This document shows positions 1 through 6,356 of a DNA stretch of 8,221 bases, piece by piece. Source of the stretch: Acidocella sp. (GTDB lineage Bacteria; Pseudomonadota; Alphaproteobacteria; Acetobacterales; Acetobacteraceae); assembly GCA_029077775.1 (NCBI GenBank), contig JAQNCU010000113.1:1-8221 (forward strand). Direction: 5' to 3'. The notes under the pieces were generated by a model. The model was not told where the DNA came from. It did no database searches and saw only the letters and a list, made by a program, of their open reading frames with translations. Every line of letters starts with the position of its first letter. Within the stretch, counting starts at the first letter, position 1. A program made the translations under genes and the position numbers.

Positions 1-1096
1 ACACCAGCGCGGCGGTAAAATTCGCAGCGCGGAACGGCACCCAGGCGAGGCAAACGGCGAGCAACGTCGTTGCCTGCGCCAGTTTGGCGGGCAGGCGCAC
101 GCCAAACCGCTCCCACCAGCCATAGATTACCAGATAAACGCCGTGCAGCCCGCCCCAGAGCACAAATTTCCAGGCCGCCCCGTGCCATAAGCCGCCCAGC
201 AGCATGGTCACCATCAAGTTGCGCACCCGGCGGGTCTCCCCCGCGCGGTTGCCACCCAGCTTGATGTACAGATAATCGCGCAAAAATTGACTCAGGCTGA
301 TATTCCACCGCCGCCAGAACGCCCCGATATCGCGCGCCTGGTAGGGGCTGTTGAAATTCAGCGGAAACCGGATGCCGAACATCCCGGCCAGGCCGATGGC
401 CATGTCCGAATAGCCCGAGAAATCAAAATAGATTTGCAACGCATAGGCCAGCAGCGCCACCCAGGCCTCGATCAGGCTCAACCGTGCGCCCATCGCCGCC
501 GCGGCGAAGCCAGGGTCGGCAAAGCGCGCCAACCCGTCGGCCAGCACCAGCTTCTTGGCCAGCCCCAGGGCAAAAATTTCCCCGCCAGCCGCCACGTTGC
601 GCCAGAATTGCGGCCCCGGACGCAGGGCTTTGAATTGCGGGATGATATCACCAGGGCGCACAATCGGCCCGGCGATGAGATGCGGGAAAAACCCGACGAA
701 ACACGCGTAATCAAGTAGCCCGACCGGGGCCAAAGCCGCGCTTGCCCGGTCGACGAGAAACATGATCTGCTGAAACGTAAAAAAACTAATGCCCAGAGGC
801 AGCGCAATGCCCGTGATCCCGAAAAACAGCCCTGCATATTTGAAAAACCCGAGCAACCCGAGGTTAAACGCCAACCCCGCCACCAGCCAGCCTTGCCGCT
901 CCGGCACCACGCGTCCGAGCGTATAATTCACCAGCACCGAGCCAGCCAGCAGCCCGACCATGGCCGGGCGCCACCATGCATAGAACACCAGGCTGCACGC
1001 CAGCACCCAAACGCGCGCAAACCGCCCGGACAGCCGGAACCCCAGCAGCGCCAGCGGCAAAAACCCCAGTATGAACAGCTTTGAATTGAACAGCAA
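1..1096 (-). CDS. MBOAT-family membrane-bound O-acyltransferase, AlgI-like (3' end outside window)
   Basis: This polytopic inner-membrane protein probably moves acyl (usually acetyl) groups across the membrane for O-acetylation of an exported polysaccharide, as AlgI does with AlgJ/AlgX-type partners. About 365 codons are visible. AlgI-like proteins usually have about 460-520 residues, so roughly the last fifth is missing. Seen in the translation: hydrophobic N-terminus (LFNSKLFILGFLPLALLGF), 'LGISFFTFQQIMFLVD' near residues 101-117, 'YFDFSGYSDMAIGLAGMFGI' near 222-242, 'FWRRWNISLSQFLRDYLY' near 260-277, and 'GLWHGAAW' near 302-309 holding the conserved MBOAT histidine (about His305). A second His lies about 13 residues on in 'GGLHGVYL'. 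The start is taken as TTG at 1096-1094. The in-frame stretch back to the upstream TAA has no ATG, GTG or other TTG, and the N-terminus matches the family from here. SD match is poor (GGCGGGTG). Family is near certain; the acylated substrate is unknown, and the polysaccharide genes at the other end of the window only hint at it. Confidence 0.9.
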   Translation of the reverse strand, partial: MLFNSKLFILGFLPLALLGFRLSGRFARVWVLACSLVFYAWWRPAMVGLLAGSVLVNYTLGRVVPERQGWLVAGLAFNLGLLGFFKYAGLFFGITGIALPLGISFFTFQQIMFLVDRASAALAPVGLLDYACFVGFFPHLIAGPIVRPGDIIPQFKALRPGPQFWRNVAAGGEIFALGLAKKLVLADGLARFADPGFAAAAMGARLSLIEAWVALLAYALQIYFDFSGYSDMAIGLAGMFGIRFPLNFNSPYQARDIGAFWRRWNISLSQFLRDYLYIKLGGNRAGETRRVRNLMVTMLLGGLWHGAAWKFVLWGGLHGVYLVIYGWWERFGVRLPAKLAQATTLLAVCLAWVPFRAANFTAALV

Positions 1097-1138
1097 AGGT
1101 GAGCACCCGCCGAAATTGCATCGCCTTATTAATCGTTA

Positions 1139-1157
1139 CGCTATAAAAACGATAGCG
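1139..1157. promoter_or_regulatory. Inverted repeat CGCTAT-N7-ATAGCG, possible operator
   Basis: Perfect 6-bp arms (1139-1144 and 1152-1157) are separated by a 7-bp spacer, AAAAACG. The element overlaps the -10 and spacer of the candidate MBOAT promoter, where a repressor would block RNA polymerase. Arm-centre spacing of about 13 bp is on the long side but acceptable for a dimeric regulator. It could also be a chance hairpin in a short A+T-rich stretch. No regulator gene is visible in the window. Confidence 0.3.
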
Positions 1158-1168
1158 GAACAAAGCAA
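1140..1168 (-). promoter_or_regulatory. Candidate promoter of the MBOAT gene
   Basis: Read on the minus strand, TTGCTT (1168-1163) and TATAGC (1145-1140) are separated by exactly 17 bp and lie 44 bp or more upstream of the TTG start, in the most A+T-rich part of the intergenic region. Matches to consensus are 3/6 and 4/6, so this is a weak prediction. It would give a leader of about 35-40 nt. Confidence 0.3.
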
Positions 1169-1181
1169 AAATCCACCCCCT

Positions 1182-1271
1182 GTTTGGCCCCGCGCCGATT
1201 GGTCCCAAGACGTTTGGTCCCAAGACGTTTGGTCCCAAGACGTTTGGCCCAAAGACGTTTGGTCCACAGAC
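1182..1271. repeat. Tandem array of 15-bp units, consensus GTTTGGTCCCAAGAC
   Basis: Contiguous 15-bp units: 1197-1211 (GATTGGTCCCAAGAC), 1212-1226 and 1227-1241 (both exact consensus), 1242-1256 (GTTTGGCCCAAAGAC) and 1257-1271 (GTTTGGTCCACAGAC). A decayed unit at 1182-1196 (GTTTGGCCCCGCGCC) keeps the same phase. Each full unit has a small dyad core, TTGG-TC-CCAA. The array lies between the divergent MBOAT and hisZ genes and ends 42 bp before the hisZ ATG. Two identical inner copies flanked by diverged outer ones suggest expansion by slippage or unequal exchange. Function is unknown: a regulator-binding array, a spacer-length tuner or a neutral minisatellite are all possible. Confidence 0.9.
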
Positions 1272-1287
1272 TGGGCGATGTTATAGG
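1259..1287 (+). promoter_or_regulatory. Candidate promoter of hisZ-purA using the last repeat unit
   Basis: TTGGTC (1259-1264, inside the last 15-bp repeat) and TATAGG (1282-1287) are separated by 17 bp. The -10 matches 4/6. The -35 keeps only the TTG, the best-conserved part of many alphaproteobacterial -35 elements. Transcription would begin near 1294 and leave a leader of about 20 nt before the hisZ ATG. It is a weak match, but the spacing and position fit and I found no better candidate. Confidence 0.3.
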
Positions 1288-1313
1288 CCCGCGTCACTCA
1301 CGGCTTAGGGATC

Positions 1314-2480
1314 ATGAACGAACCATCCGCCTCGCATCCTGCCTTGCTGCCCGCTGGCCTGCGCGATGTTCTGCCGCCCGAGGCGGAGCTTGAGGCCCGT
1401 TCGGTCGAGACCATCATGGATTGCTTCGCCGCCCATGGTTACCAGCGCGTCAAGCCGCCTTTGCTGGAATTTGAGGACAGCCTGTTCGCAGGTGGTGGGG
1501 CCGCCACGGCGGAGCAGACATTTCGGCTGATGGACCCAGACAGCCAGCGCATGATGGGCCTGCGCGCCGATACCACACCGCAGATTGCGCGGCTGGCCAC
1601 CACCAGGCTGGGCGAGGCCCCGCGCCCGCTGCGCCTCGCCTATGCCGGGCAATGCCTGCGCGTGCGCGGCAGCCATCTCAGCCCGGAGCGTCAGATCGCC
1701 CAGGCCGGGATCGAGCTGATCGGCCATGACACCGCCGAGGCCGATGCCGAGATCATCCTCACCGCCATCGCCGCCCTGGCGGCAATCGGGCTTGCTGATA
1801 TCAGCATCGACCTGACCATGCCCAACCTCGTCCCCAGCCTGCTCGCGGGATTGCCACCGGCGCAGGCGGCGGGCTTCGCGCATGCGTTGGACCGTAAGGA
1901 CGAAGCCGCTGTCGCCGCCATTGGTGGCGAGCTGGCGCCGACGCTTCTCGCCTTATTGGCGGCGAGCGGCGCGGCGGAACGGGCTTGCCCCGCGCTGATG
2001 GCCATCGCGCTACCCGCCTTCGCACATGAGCAAGCGGTGCGGCTGGCTGAGGCGCTGGCCGTGCTACGCCGTCACGACCCAGACCTGAAGCTCACCATCG
2101 ATCCGGTGGAGTTTCGCGGCTATCAATACCATACTGGCCTGTGCATCACGCTGTTCGCCCCTGGCAACCAGAGCGAGCTTGGCCGTGGCGGGCGGTATCT
2201 GTGTGGCGATGCCGAGCCCGCGACCGGCATCACCCTGTACCCCGATTCCATCATCCGCGCGGCACCCTCGGCAAAGCTCCGGTCCCGGCTGTATTTGCCG
2301 TTCGGCACGCCCATCCAAGCCGCCGCCGCCGCCCGCGCCCAGGGCTTTGCCACCATCGCCGGGCTCGCCGCGCACCCCAACCCGGCGGCTGAGGCGCGGC
2401 GTTTGGGGTGCAGCCACATCGCAGTTTCCACAGGCATCACGCTTTTACCCGCCATAACGCCACCGGAGCCACGGCTATGA
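1314..2480 (+). CDS. hisZ: ATP phosphoribosyltransferase regulatory subunit
   Basis: HisZ is a catalytically inactive relative of histidyl-tRNA synthetase. It binds the short form of HisG, and the complex catalyses and feedback-regulates the first step of histidine synthesis (ATP + PRPP). The 388-residue product shows the family's opening motif 'PAGLRDVLPPEAELEARS' (13-30), a class II synthetase-like core with 'MGLRADTTPQIARL' (81-94) and 'SPERQIAQAGIELIG' (123-137), and the late motif 'EFRGYQYHTGL' followed by 'SELGRGGRYL'. It lacks a C-terminal anticodon-binding domain, which separates it from HisS. The ATG at 1314 puts the conserved motif at the usual distance. An AGGG lies only 3 nt upstream, so the SD is weak. 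The gene's end overlaps the purA start by 4 bp. No hisG is in the window; a short-form hisG should exist elsewhere in the genome. Confidence 0.93.
   Translation: MNEPSASHPALLPAGLRDVLPPEAELEARSVETIMDCFAAHGYQRVKPPLLEFEDSLFAGGGAATAEQTFRLMDPDSQRMMGLRADTTPQIARLATTRLGEAPRPLRLAYAGQCLRVRGSHLSPERQIAQAGIELIGHDTAEADAEIILTAIAALAAIGLADISIDLTMPNLVPSLLAGLPPAQAAGFAHALDRKDEAAVAAIGGELAPTLLALLAASGAAERACPALMAIALPAFAHEQAVRLAEALAVLRRHDPDLKLTIDPVEFRGYQYHTGLCITLFAPGNQSELGRGGRYLCGDAEPATGITLYPDSIIRAAPSAKLRSRLYLPFGTPIQAAAAARAQGFATIAGLAAHPNPAAEARRLGCSHIAVSTGITLLPAITPPEPRL
2465..2468 (+). promoter_or_regulatory. Ribosome binding site of purA inside hisZ
   Basis: GGAG lies 8 nt before the ATG at 2477, within the last codons of hisZ. 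Together with the ATGA stop/start overlap this fixes the purA start here and not at an in-frame ATG 69 bp upstream, whose extra 23 residues (MQPHRSFHRHHAF...) resemble no PurA N-terminus. Confidence 0.7.
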
Positions 2481-3766
2481 CCAATGTTACCATCATCGGC
2501 GCGCAATGGGGCGACGAGGGCAAAGGCAAGGTGGTGGATTGGCTGGCCAGCCGCGCCGATATCGTGGTGCGCTTCCAGGGCGGGCATAATGCCGGGCACA
2601 CGCTGGTTGTTGGCAACCAAACATATAAGCTCTCGCTGCTGCCCTCCGGGCTGGTGCGCGGCAAGCTCGGGATCATCGGCAATGGCGTGGTCATAGACCC
2701 GTTCGCTTTGCTGTCTGAAATCGCCAGGGTTACCGCCCAGGGCCTTGCGGTCACGCCTGAGACCCTGCGCATCGCCGACAACGCCACGCTGATATTGCCG
2801 CTCCACGCCGCCCTGGACAGCGCGCGTGAGGCCGCAAGAGGTGAGCGAAAAATCGGCACCACCGGGCGCGGCATCGGCCCGGCCTATGAGGACAAGGTCG
2901 CGCGCCGCGCCATCCGGATTTGTGACCTGGCCGAGCCCGAAACGCTGGAGGCCAAGCTCGATGAGCTGTTGCTGCACCATAACACCTTGCTCGCGGGTCT
3001 CGGCGCGCCAGTGTTCGACAAAGCCGCCTTGCTCGCCAGCCTGGCTGCCCTTGCCCCGCAAATATTGCCCTTCGCTGAGCCGGTATGGGAGCGTCTGGCC
3101 ACCGCGCGCCAGAATGGCGAGCGCATTTTGTTTGAAGGCGCGCAGGCCGTGATGCTCGATGTCGATCATGGCACCTATCCGTTCGTCACGTCCTCCAACA
3201 CCGTCGCGGGTACGGCGGCCTCTGGCAGCGGGGTCGGGCCAGATGCCGTGGGCCGCGTGCTCGGCATCGCAAAAGCCTATTGCACCCGTGTCGGCGCGGG
3301 CCCGTTCCCGACCGAGCTGCATGACGAGACCGGTCGCAGCCTGGGCGAGCGGGGCCATGAATTCGGCACCGTCACCGGGCGTAAACGCCGCTGCGGTTGG
3401 TTCGATGCCGCCTTGGTGCGTCAGGCGGTAAAAGTGGGCGGCATTAACGGCCTGGCACTGACCAAGCTCGATGTACTGGACGGGTTCCCCACCTTAAAAA
3501 TCGGCACGGGCTATATGGTCGACGGCACACACCATAAACATCTGCCCGCGGGCATGGCCGCCCAGGCCGCCGCCCAGCCAATCTATGAGACGCTGGAGGG
3601 CTGGTCTGGTTCCACCCGCGGCGCGCGCAGCTGGGGGGAGCTTCCCGCCGCCGCCATCAAATATGTCAAACGCATCGAGGAGCTGGTCGAAGCGCCGGTC
3701 ACGTTGCTCTCGACCAGCCCGGAGCGTGACGACACCATTTTGATGCAAGACCCCTTCTCGGGGTAA
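2477..3766 (+). CDS. purA: Adenylosuccinate synthase
   Basis: PurA is a cytoplasmic enzyme that joins IMP and aspartate using GTP to form adenylosuccinate, the committed step to AMP. The 429-residue product has the family's normal length and all its hallmarks: 'GAQWGDEGKGKVVD' (8-21) with the catalytic Asp13 and the GTP loop, 'GGHNAGHTL' (35-43) with catalytic His41, 'IGTTGRGIGPAYEDK' (126-140), 'FEGAQAVMLDVDHGTYPFVT' (219-238), 'TGRKRRCGWFD' (300-310), the guanine-specificity motif 'TKLDVLDG' (329-336) and 'STSPERDDTI' (412-421). No key residue is missing. It is translationally coupled to hisZ through an ATGA overlap and probably shares its promoter. Its 3' end converges on aroK-aroB 24 bp away. 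The pairing with hisZ links two pathways that draw on PRPP and ATP and are joined through AICAR. Confidence 0.99.
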   Translation: MTNVTIIGAQWGDEGKGKVVDWLASRADIVVRFQGGHNAGHTLVVGNQTYKLSLLPSGLVRGKLGIIGNGVVIDPFALLSEIARVTAQGLAVTPETLRIADNATLILPLHAALDSAREAARGERKIGTTGRGIGPAYEDKVARRAIRICDLAEPETLEAKLDELLLHHNTLLAGLGAPVFDKAALLASLAALAPQILPFAEPVWERLATARQNGERILFEGAQAVMLDVDHGTYPFVTSSNTVAGTAASGSGVGPDAVGRVLGIAKAYCTRVGAGPFPTELHDETGRSLGERGHEFGTVTGRKRRCGWFDAALVRQAVKVGGINGLALTKLDVLDGFPTLKIGTGYMVDGTHHKHLPAGMAAQAAAQPIYETLEGWSGSTRGARSWGELPAAAIKYVKRIEELVEAPVTLLSTSPERDDTILMQDPFSG

Positions 3767-3781
3767 ACCATCCATTATGGT
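3750..3781. terminator. Possible terminator hairpins between convergent purA and aroKB
   Basis: Two short stems lie back to back: ACCCC-TTCTC-GGGGT (3750-3764, overlapping the last purA codons and its stop) and ACCAT-CCATT-ATGGT (3767-3781, in the 24-bp gap). Each has a perfect 5-bp stem with a 5-nt loop. Neither is followed by a clear run of T on either strand, so a classical intrinsic terminator is not well supported. The position between converging genes is the main reason for listing them. Confidence 0.3.
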
Positions 3782-3790
3782 AAAGCGGTT

Positions 3791-5434
3791 TTAAGCCGCC
3801 CCATTCGCCAGCAAGGTCGCCCGCACGGCGTCCTCCGGCACGTCGCTGCTGGTGAAGGCCTGCCCAATGCCGCGCGTGAGCACAAAATGCAGCCGTCCGG
3901 CGCGCATTTTTTTATCGCCTTTCATCGCCGCCAAAAGGGCATCCGCTGGCATGCCCTCCACCCTTATCGGCAGGCCCATGGCCGCCAGATGCGCCGCCAC
4001 CCGGCTGGTATCCTCCTGCGGGCACAGCCCTAGCCCGGCGGAGAGATGCGTTGCCAGCACCAGCCCGGTTGCCACCGCCTCACCATGCAGCAACCCCTGG
4101 CCATAGCCCACCAAGGCCTCCAGCGCATGCGCGAAGGTATGGCCGAGGTTCAACAGCGCCCGGCCATTATCGGCCTTGGTCTCGAACTCATCATCGCCGA
4201 CCACCTGCGCCTTGAAGCGCACGGCGTGCTCAACCGCTGCCGCCATCAGCCCGGCATCGCCCGCCAGCAGGGCGGCGCCATTTGCCTCGCACCATTCGTA
4301 AAACGCGGCATCGCCGATCAGCCCGGCTTTAACGATCTCGGCATAGCCCGCCCGGCGCTCCCGCATTGGCAGGCTGGCCAGCACGCCCGTATCGGCCAGG
4401 ACCAATTTCGGTTGGTGGAACGCGCCGATGAGGTTTTTGCCCTGCGGCGCGTTGATCCCGGTTTTGCCGCCAACGCTCGAATCCACCTGGGCCAGCAGGG
4501 TCGTCGGGATTTGGATAAATGGCAGCCCGCGCAGGGTTGCCGCCGCCACAAACCCCGCCAGATCGCCGATCACCCCGCCGCCCAGCGCCACCACGCAGGT
4601 CTGCCGGTCGGCGCGGCGCGCCAGCAGCCCGGTAACCAGTTCCTGCCACATTGCGACGCTTTTCGAGGCTTCGCCCGCGGGCACCACCATCGCCTCATGC
4701 GCCATCCCGACCAGGCTCAGGCTGGCCTGGAGTGTCGCCAGATGCAGCCCGGCCACGGTCTCATCGGTGATGATCACGCAGCGCGGCTGCGCCAGCACCG
4801 GCATCATCATCGCGCCCGCGCGCGCCAACAACCCGTCACCGATCACCACGTCATATTCCGTGCGCGACAACACCACCGGCACGCGGCGCGGCGCCCGATA
4901 GGCTTCCAGGGTTTTCAGAACGGTATTGGTGGTCACCTGCGGGGGGTCCTCTGAGCCATCGACGATCATGTCCGCCAGCGCATAGACCGGCCCGCGTTCA
5001 TCGGCCAGCCGCCGCAAAATCACCGCCGGGTCGCCGGTATTCAATAAAGGCCTGTGGGCGCGTCCCTGAACCCGGCGCAGCAAAATATCCACATCGCAGC
5101 GCAACCACACCGATACCGCCCGCGCCTTGATCAGCGCCCGGGTCTCAGGGTCCATGAAGGCGCCACCGCCCGGCGCCAGCACAATCCGTCCGCCCGCCAG
5201 CAGCCGCGCGATCACGCGCTTCTCCCCGGCGCGGAAATGGGCCTCGCCATGGCGCGCGAAAATCTCCGCCACGCTCGCCCCCGCCGCGCGCTCGATCTCC
5301 TGGTCGGCGTCGTAAAACGGGATGCCGAGCTTTTCGGCCAGGCGCTTGCCGATGGCGGTCTTGCCAGCGCCCATCAACCCCACCAGCACCACGCTGCGCG
5401 CACTTAACCCGTCGATGTCGCTATTGAACCTCAT
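3791..5434 (-). CDS. aroKB: Bifunctional shikimate kinase / 3-dehydroquinate synthase (AroK-AroB fusion)
   Basis: One 547-residue chain carries two shikimate-pathway enzymes. The kinase half (about 1-180) phosphorylates shikimate (step 5). It has Walker A 'GLMGAGKT' (19-26), 'DAD' (42-44), 'FRAGE' (67-71, substrate Arg68), 'PGGG' (88-91), the lid 'GRAHRPLL' (124-131) and 'ERGPVYALA' (146-154). The synthase half (about 190-547) makes 3-dehydroquinate from DAHP (step 2) with NAD and a divalent metal. It has 'GGGVIGDLAGF' (285-295), 'TTLLAQVDSSVGGKTGIN' (311-328), and likely metal ligands Glu366 ('AEIVK'), His432 ('GHTFAH') and His450 ('LHGEA'). Both halves are full length with active-site residues intact, so both should work. 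In many alphaproteobacteria these are adjacent separate genes; fused forms are annotated in Acetobacteraceae (recalled, not checked). The ATG at 5434 has no strong SD and lies 28 bp from the divergent xerD start. Confidence 0.97.
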   Translation of the reverse strand: MRFNSDIDGLSARSVVLVGLMGAGKTAIGKRLAEKLGIPFYDADQEIERAAGASVAEIFARHGEAHFRAGEKRVIARLLAGGRIVLAPGGGAFMDPETRALIKARAVSVWLRCDVDILLRRVQGRAHRPLLNTGDPAVILRRLADERGPVYALADMIVDGSEDPPQVTTNTVLKTLEAYRAPRRVPVVLSRTEYDVVIGDGLLARAGAMMMPVLAQPRCVIITDETVAGLHLATLQASLSLVGMAHEAMVVPAGEASKSVAMWQELVTGLLARRADRQTCVVALGGGVIGDLAGFVAAATLRGLPFIQIPTTLLAQVDSSVGGKTGINAPQGKNLIGAFHQPKLVLADTGVLASLPMRERRAGYAEIVKAGLIGDAAFYEWCEANGAALLAGDAGLMAAAVEHAVRFKAQVVGDDEFETKADNGRALLNLGHTFAHALEALVGYGQGLLHGEAVATGLVLATHLSAGLGLCPQEDTSRVAAHLAAMGLPIRVEGMPADALLAAMKGDKKMRAGRLHFVLTRGIGQAFTSSDVPEDAVRATLLANGAA

Positions 5435-5453
5435 CAGGGCAAAGGCTTATCAC
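5424..5453 (+). promoter_or_regulatory. Candidate promoter of xerD
   Basis: TTGAAC (5424-5429, within the 5' end of aroKB) and TATCAC (5448-5453) are separated by 18 bp; each matches 4/6 consensus bases. Transcription would begin around 5460, almost at the ATG at 5463, giving a leaderless or nearly leaderless mRNA. That would fit the lack of any SD-like sequence before this ATG. The prediction is weak. Confidence 0.25.
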
Positions 5454-5462
5454 ATCACCCGC

Positions 5463-6356
5463 ATGACGATAGATGGGCATAGCGAGGCGTTTCTGGAAAT
5501 GCTGGCGGCGGAACGGGGTGCCGCACCCAACACCTTGGCCGCCTATCAGGCCGACCTCGATGATTTCAGCGCGTCCCTGGGTACCACCGCACCGGGCCGT
5601 GCCAGCGCCACCGATCTCGCCGCCTATCTTGCCGCCATGCGCGGCCAGGGCTTTGCCGCCCGCACACAGGCACGCCGTTTGACCACCTTGCGCCAGTTTT
5701 TTCTGTTTCTACTGCGCGAGGGCATCCGCCCGGACAACCCAACCACCGACCTCGCAAGCCCGCGTTTGCCGCAAACCTTGCCGAAGTATTTGAGCGAGTC
5801 CGAGGTGGATGCCCTGCTCGCCGCGGCCCGCGCCATGCCCGGTCTGACGGGGTTGAAGGCCAATGCCGGGTTGGAAATCCTGTACGCCACGGGGCTGCGG
5901 GTGAGCGAATTGCTCGGCCTTAAGGCGGGGGCGCTGGCGGGCGATGGCAGCATCTTGCTGATCAAAGGCAAAGGTGGGCGTGAGCGGATCGTCCCGCTCT
6001 CGGACCTCGCCCGGGATGCCGCCGCCCGGCTGCGCCACGCCGCGCAAAAAACCAAACCCTATCCGGATTATCTGTTCCCCGGACGGGACCGCCGCGCGCC
6101 GATGACCCGCCAGGGCTTTGCCCTGCTCCTGAAACAGACCGCCTTAAAGGCGGGCATCGACCCGGCCCGGCTGTCACCGCATGTTCTGCGCCACTCATTT
6201 GCCTCGCATCTACTGGCGCATGGGGCGGATTTGCGCAGTTTGCAAAAACTCCTCGGCCATGCCGACATCGCCACCACGCAGATCTATACCCATGTCCTGG
6301 CCGAACGCCTCAACCGGCTGGTCGCCGCGCATCACCCGCTGGCGACGCTGACATAA
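5463..6356 (+). CDS. xerD: Site-specific tyrosine recombinase XerD
   Basis: XerD with XerC resolves chromosome dimers at dif near the terminus, under FtsK control. The 297-residue product matches the usual length (about 298). The N-terminal core-binding domain (about 1-95) includes 'NTLAAYQADLDDF' (23-35). The catalytic domain holds the complete active site: Arg146 ('ATGLRVSELLGL'), Lys170 ('KGKGGRERIVPL'), His240 and Arg243 ('SPHVLRHSFASH'), His266 ('LLGHADIATTQ') and nucleophile Tyr275 ('IYTHV'). The ending 'ERLNRLVAAHHP' resembles XerD (ERL...HHPRA) more than XerC, which is why I choose XerD. The ATG at 5463 begins the normal N-terminus. An in-frame ATG at 5415 would add 16 residues and overlap aroKB. 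No SD is evident. It is divergent from aroKB, an arrangement I recall from other alphaproteobacteria. It is a housekeeping recombinase, not evidence of a mobile element. Confidence 0.9.
   Translation: MTIDGHSEAFLEMLAAERGAAPNTLAAYQADLDDFSASLGTTAPGRASATDLAAYLAAMRGQGFAARTQARRLTTLRQFFLFLLREGIRPDNPTTDLASPRLPQTLPKYLSESEVDALLAAARAMPGLTGLKANAGLEILYATGLRVSELLGLKAGALAGDGSILLIKGKGGRERIVPLSDLARDAAARLRHAAQKTKPYPDYLFPGRDRRAPMTRQGFALLLKQTALKAGIDPARLSPHVLRHSFASHLLAHGADLRSLQKLLGHADIATTQIYTHVLAERLNRLVAAHHPLATLT

Noticed and set aside
287..718. A 143-codon plus-strand frame opposite the MBOAT gene
   Set aside because: Antisense shadow of a conserved MBOAT core, with no domain or start signal.
864..1238. A 124-codon minus-strand frame beginning in the repeat array (MGPNVLGPNVLG...)
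   Set aside because: It overlaps the MBOAT gene in another frame. Its start comes only from the repeat being stop-free in all frames, and the rest is a shadow of the MBOAT coding sequence.
1182..1271. CRISPR array
   Set aside because: The units are contiguous with no unique spacers, only 15 bp long, and no cas gene is present.
1272..1313. His-leader peptide attenuator before hisZ
   Set aside because: Only 42 bp separate the array from the ATG. There is no run of histidine codons and no terminator/antiterminator pair.
1071..1393. Two short plus-strand frames through the repeat array (WSQDV and LVPRR repeats)
   Set aside because: One runs from the MBOAT 5' end across the intergenic region; the other runs into hisZ in the wrong frame. 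There is no SD, and the repeat explains the open frames.
2123..3358. A 411-codon open frame on the minus strand opposite hisZ and purA
   Set aside because: It is antisense to an unmistakable purA with every family motif. High G+C at third positions commonly leaves opposite frames free of stops, and the translation shows no recognisable domain.
4046..4954. A 302-codon open frame on the plus strand opposite aroKB
   Set aside because: Rich in His, Arg and Gln with no domain, and lies wholly across the conserved AroB half and the end of the AroK half. It is a composition artefact.
5463..6356. Integrase of a mobile element
   Set aside because: Length, XerD-like C-terminus and the chromosomal neighbourhood fit the housekeeping dimer-resolution enzyme. 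No attachment site, tRNA or cargo genes are seen.
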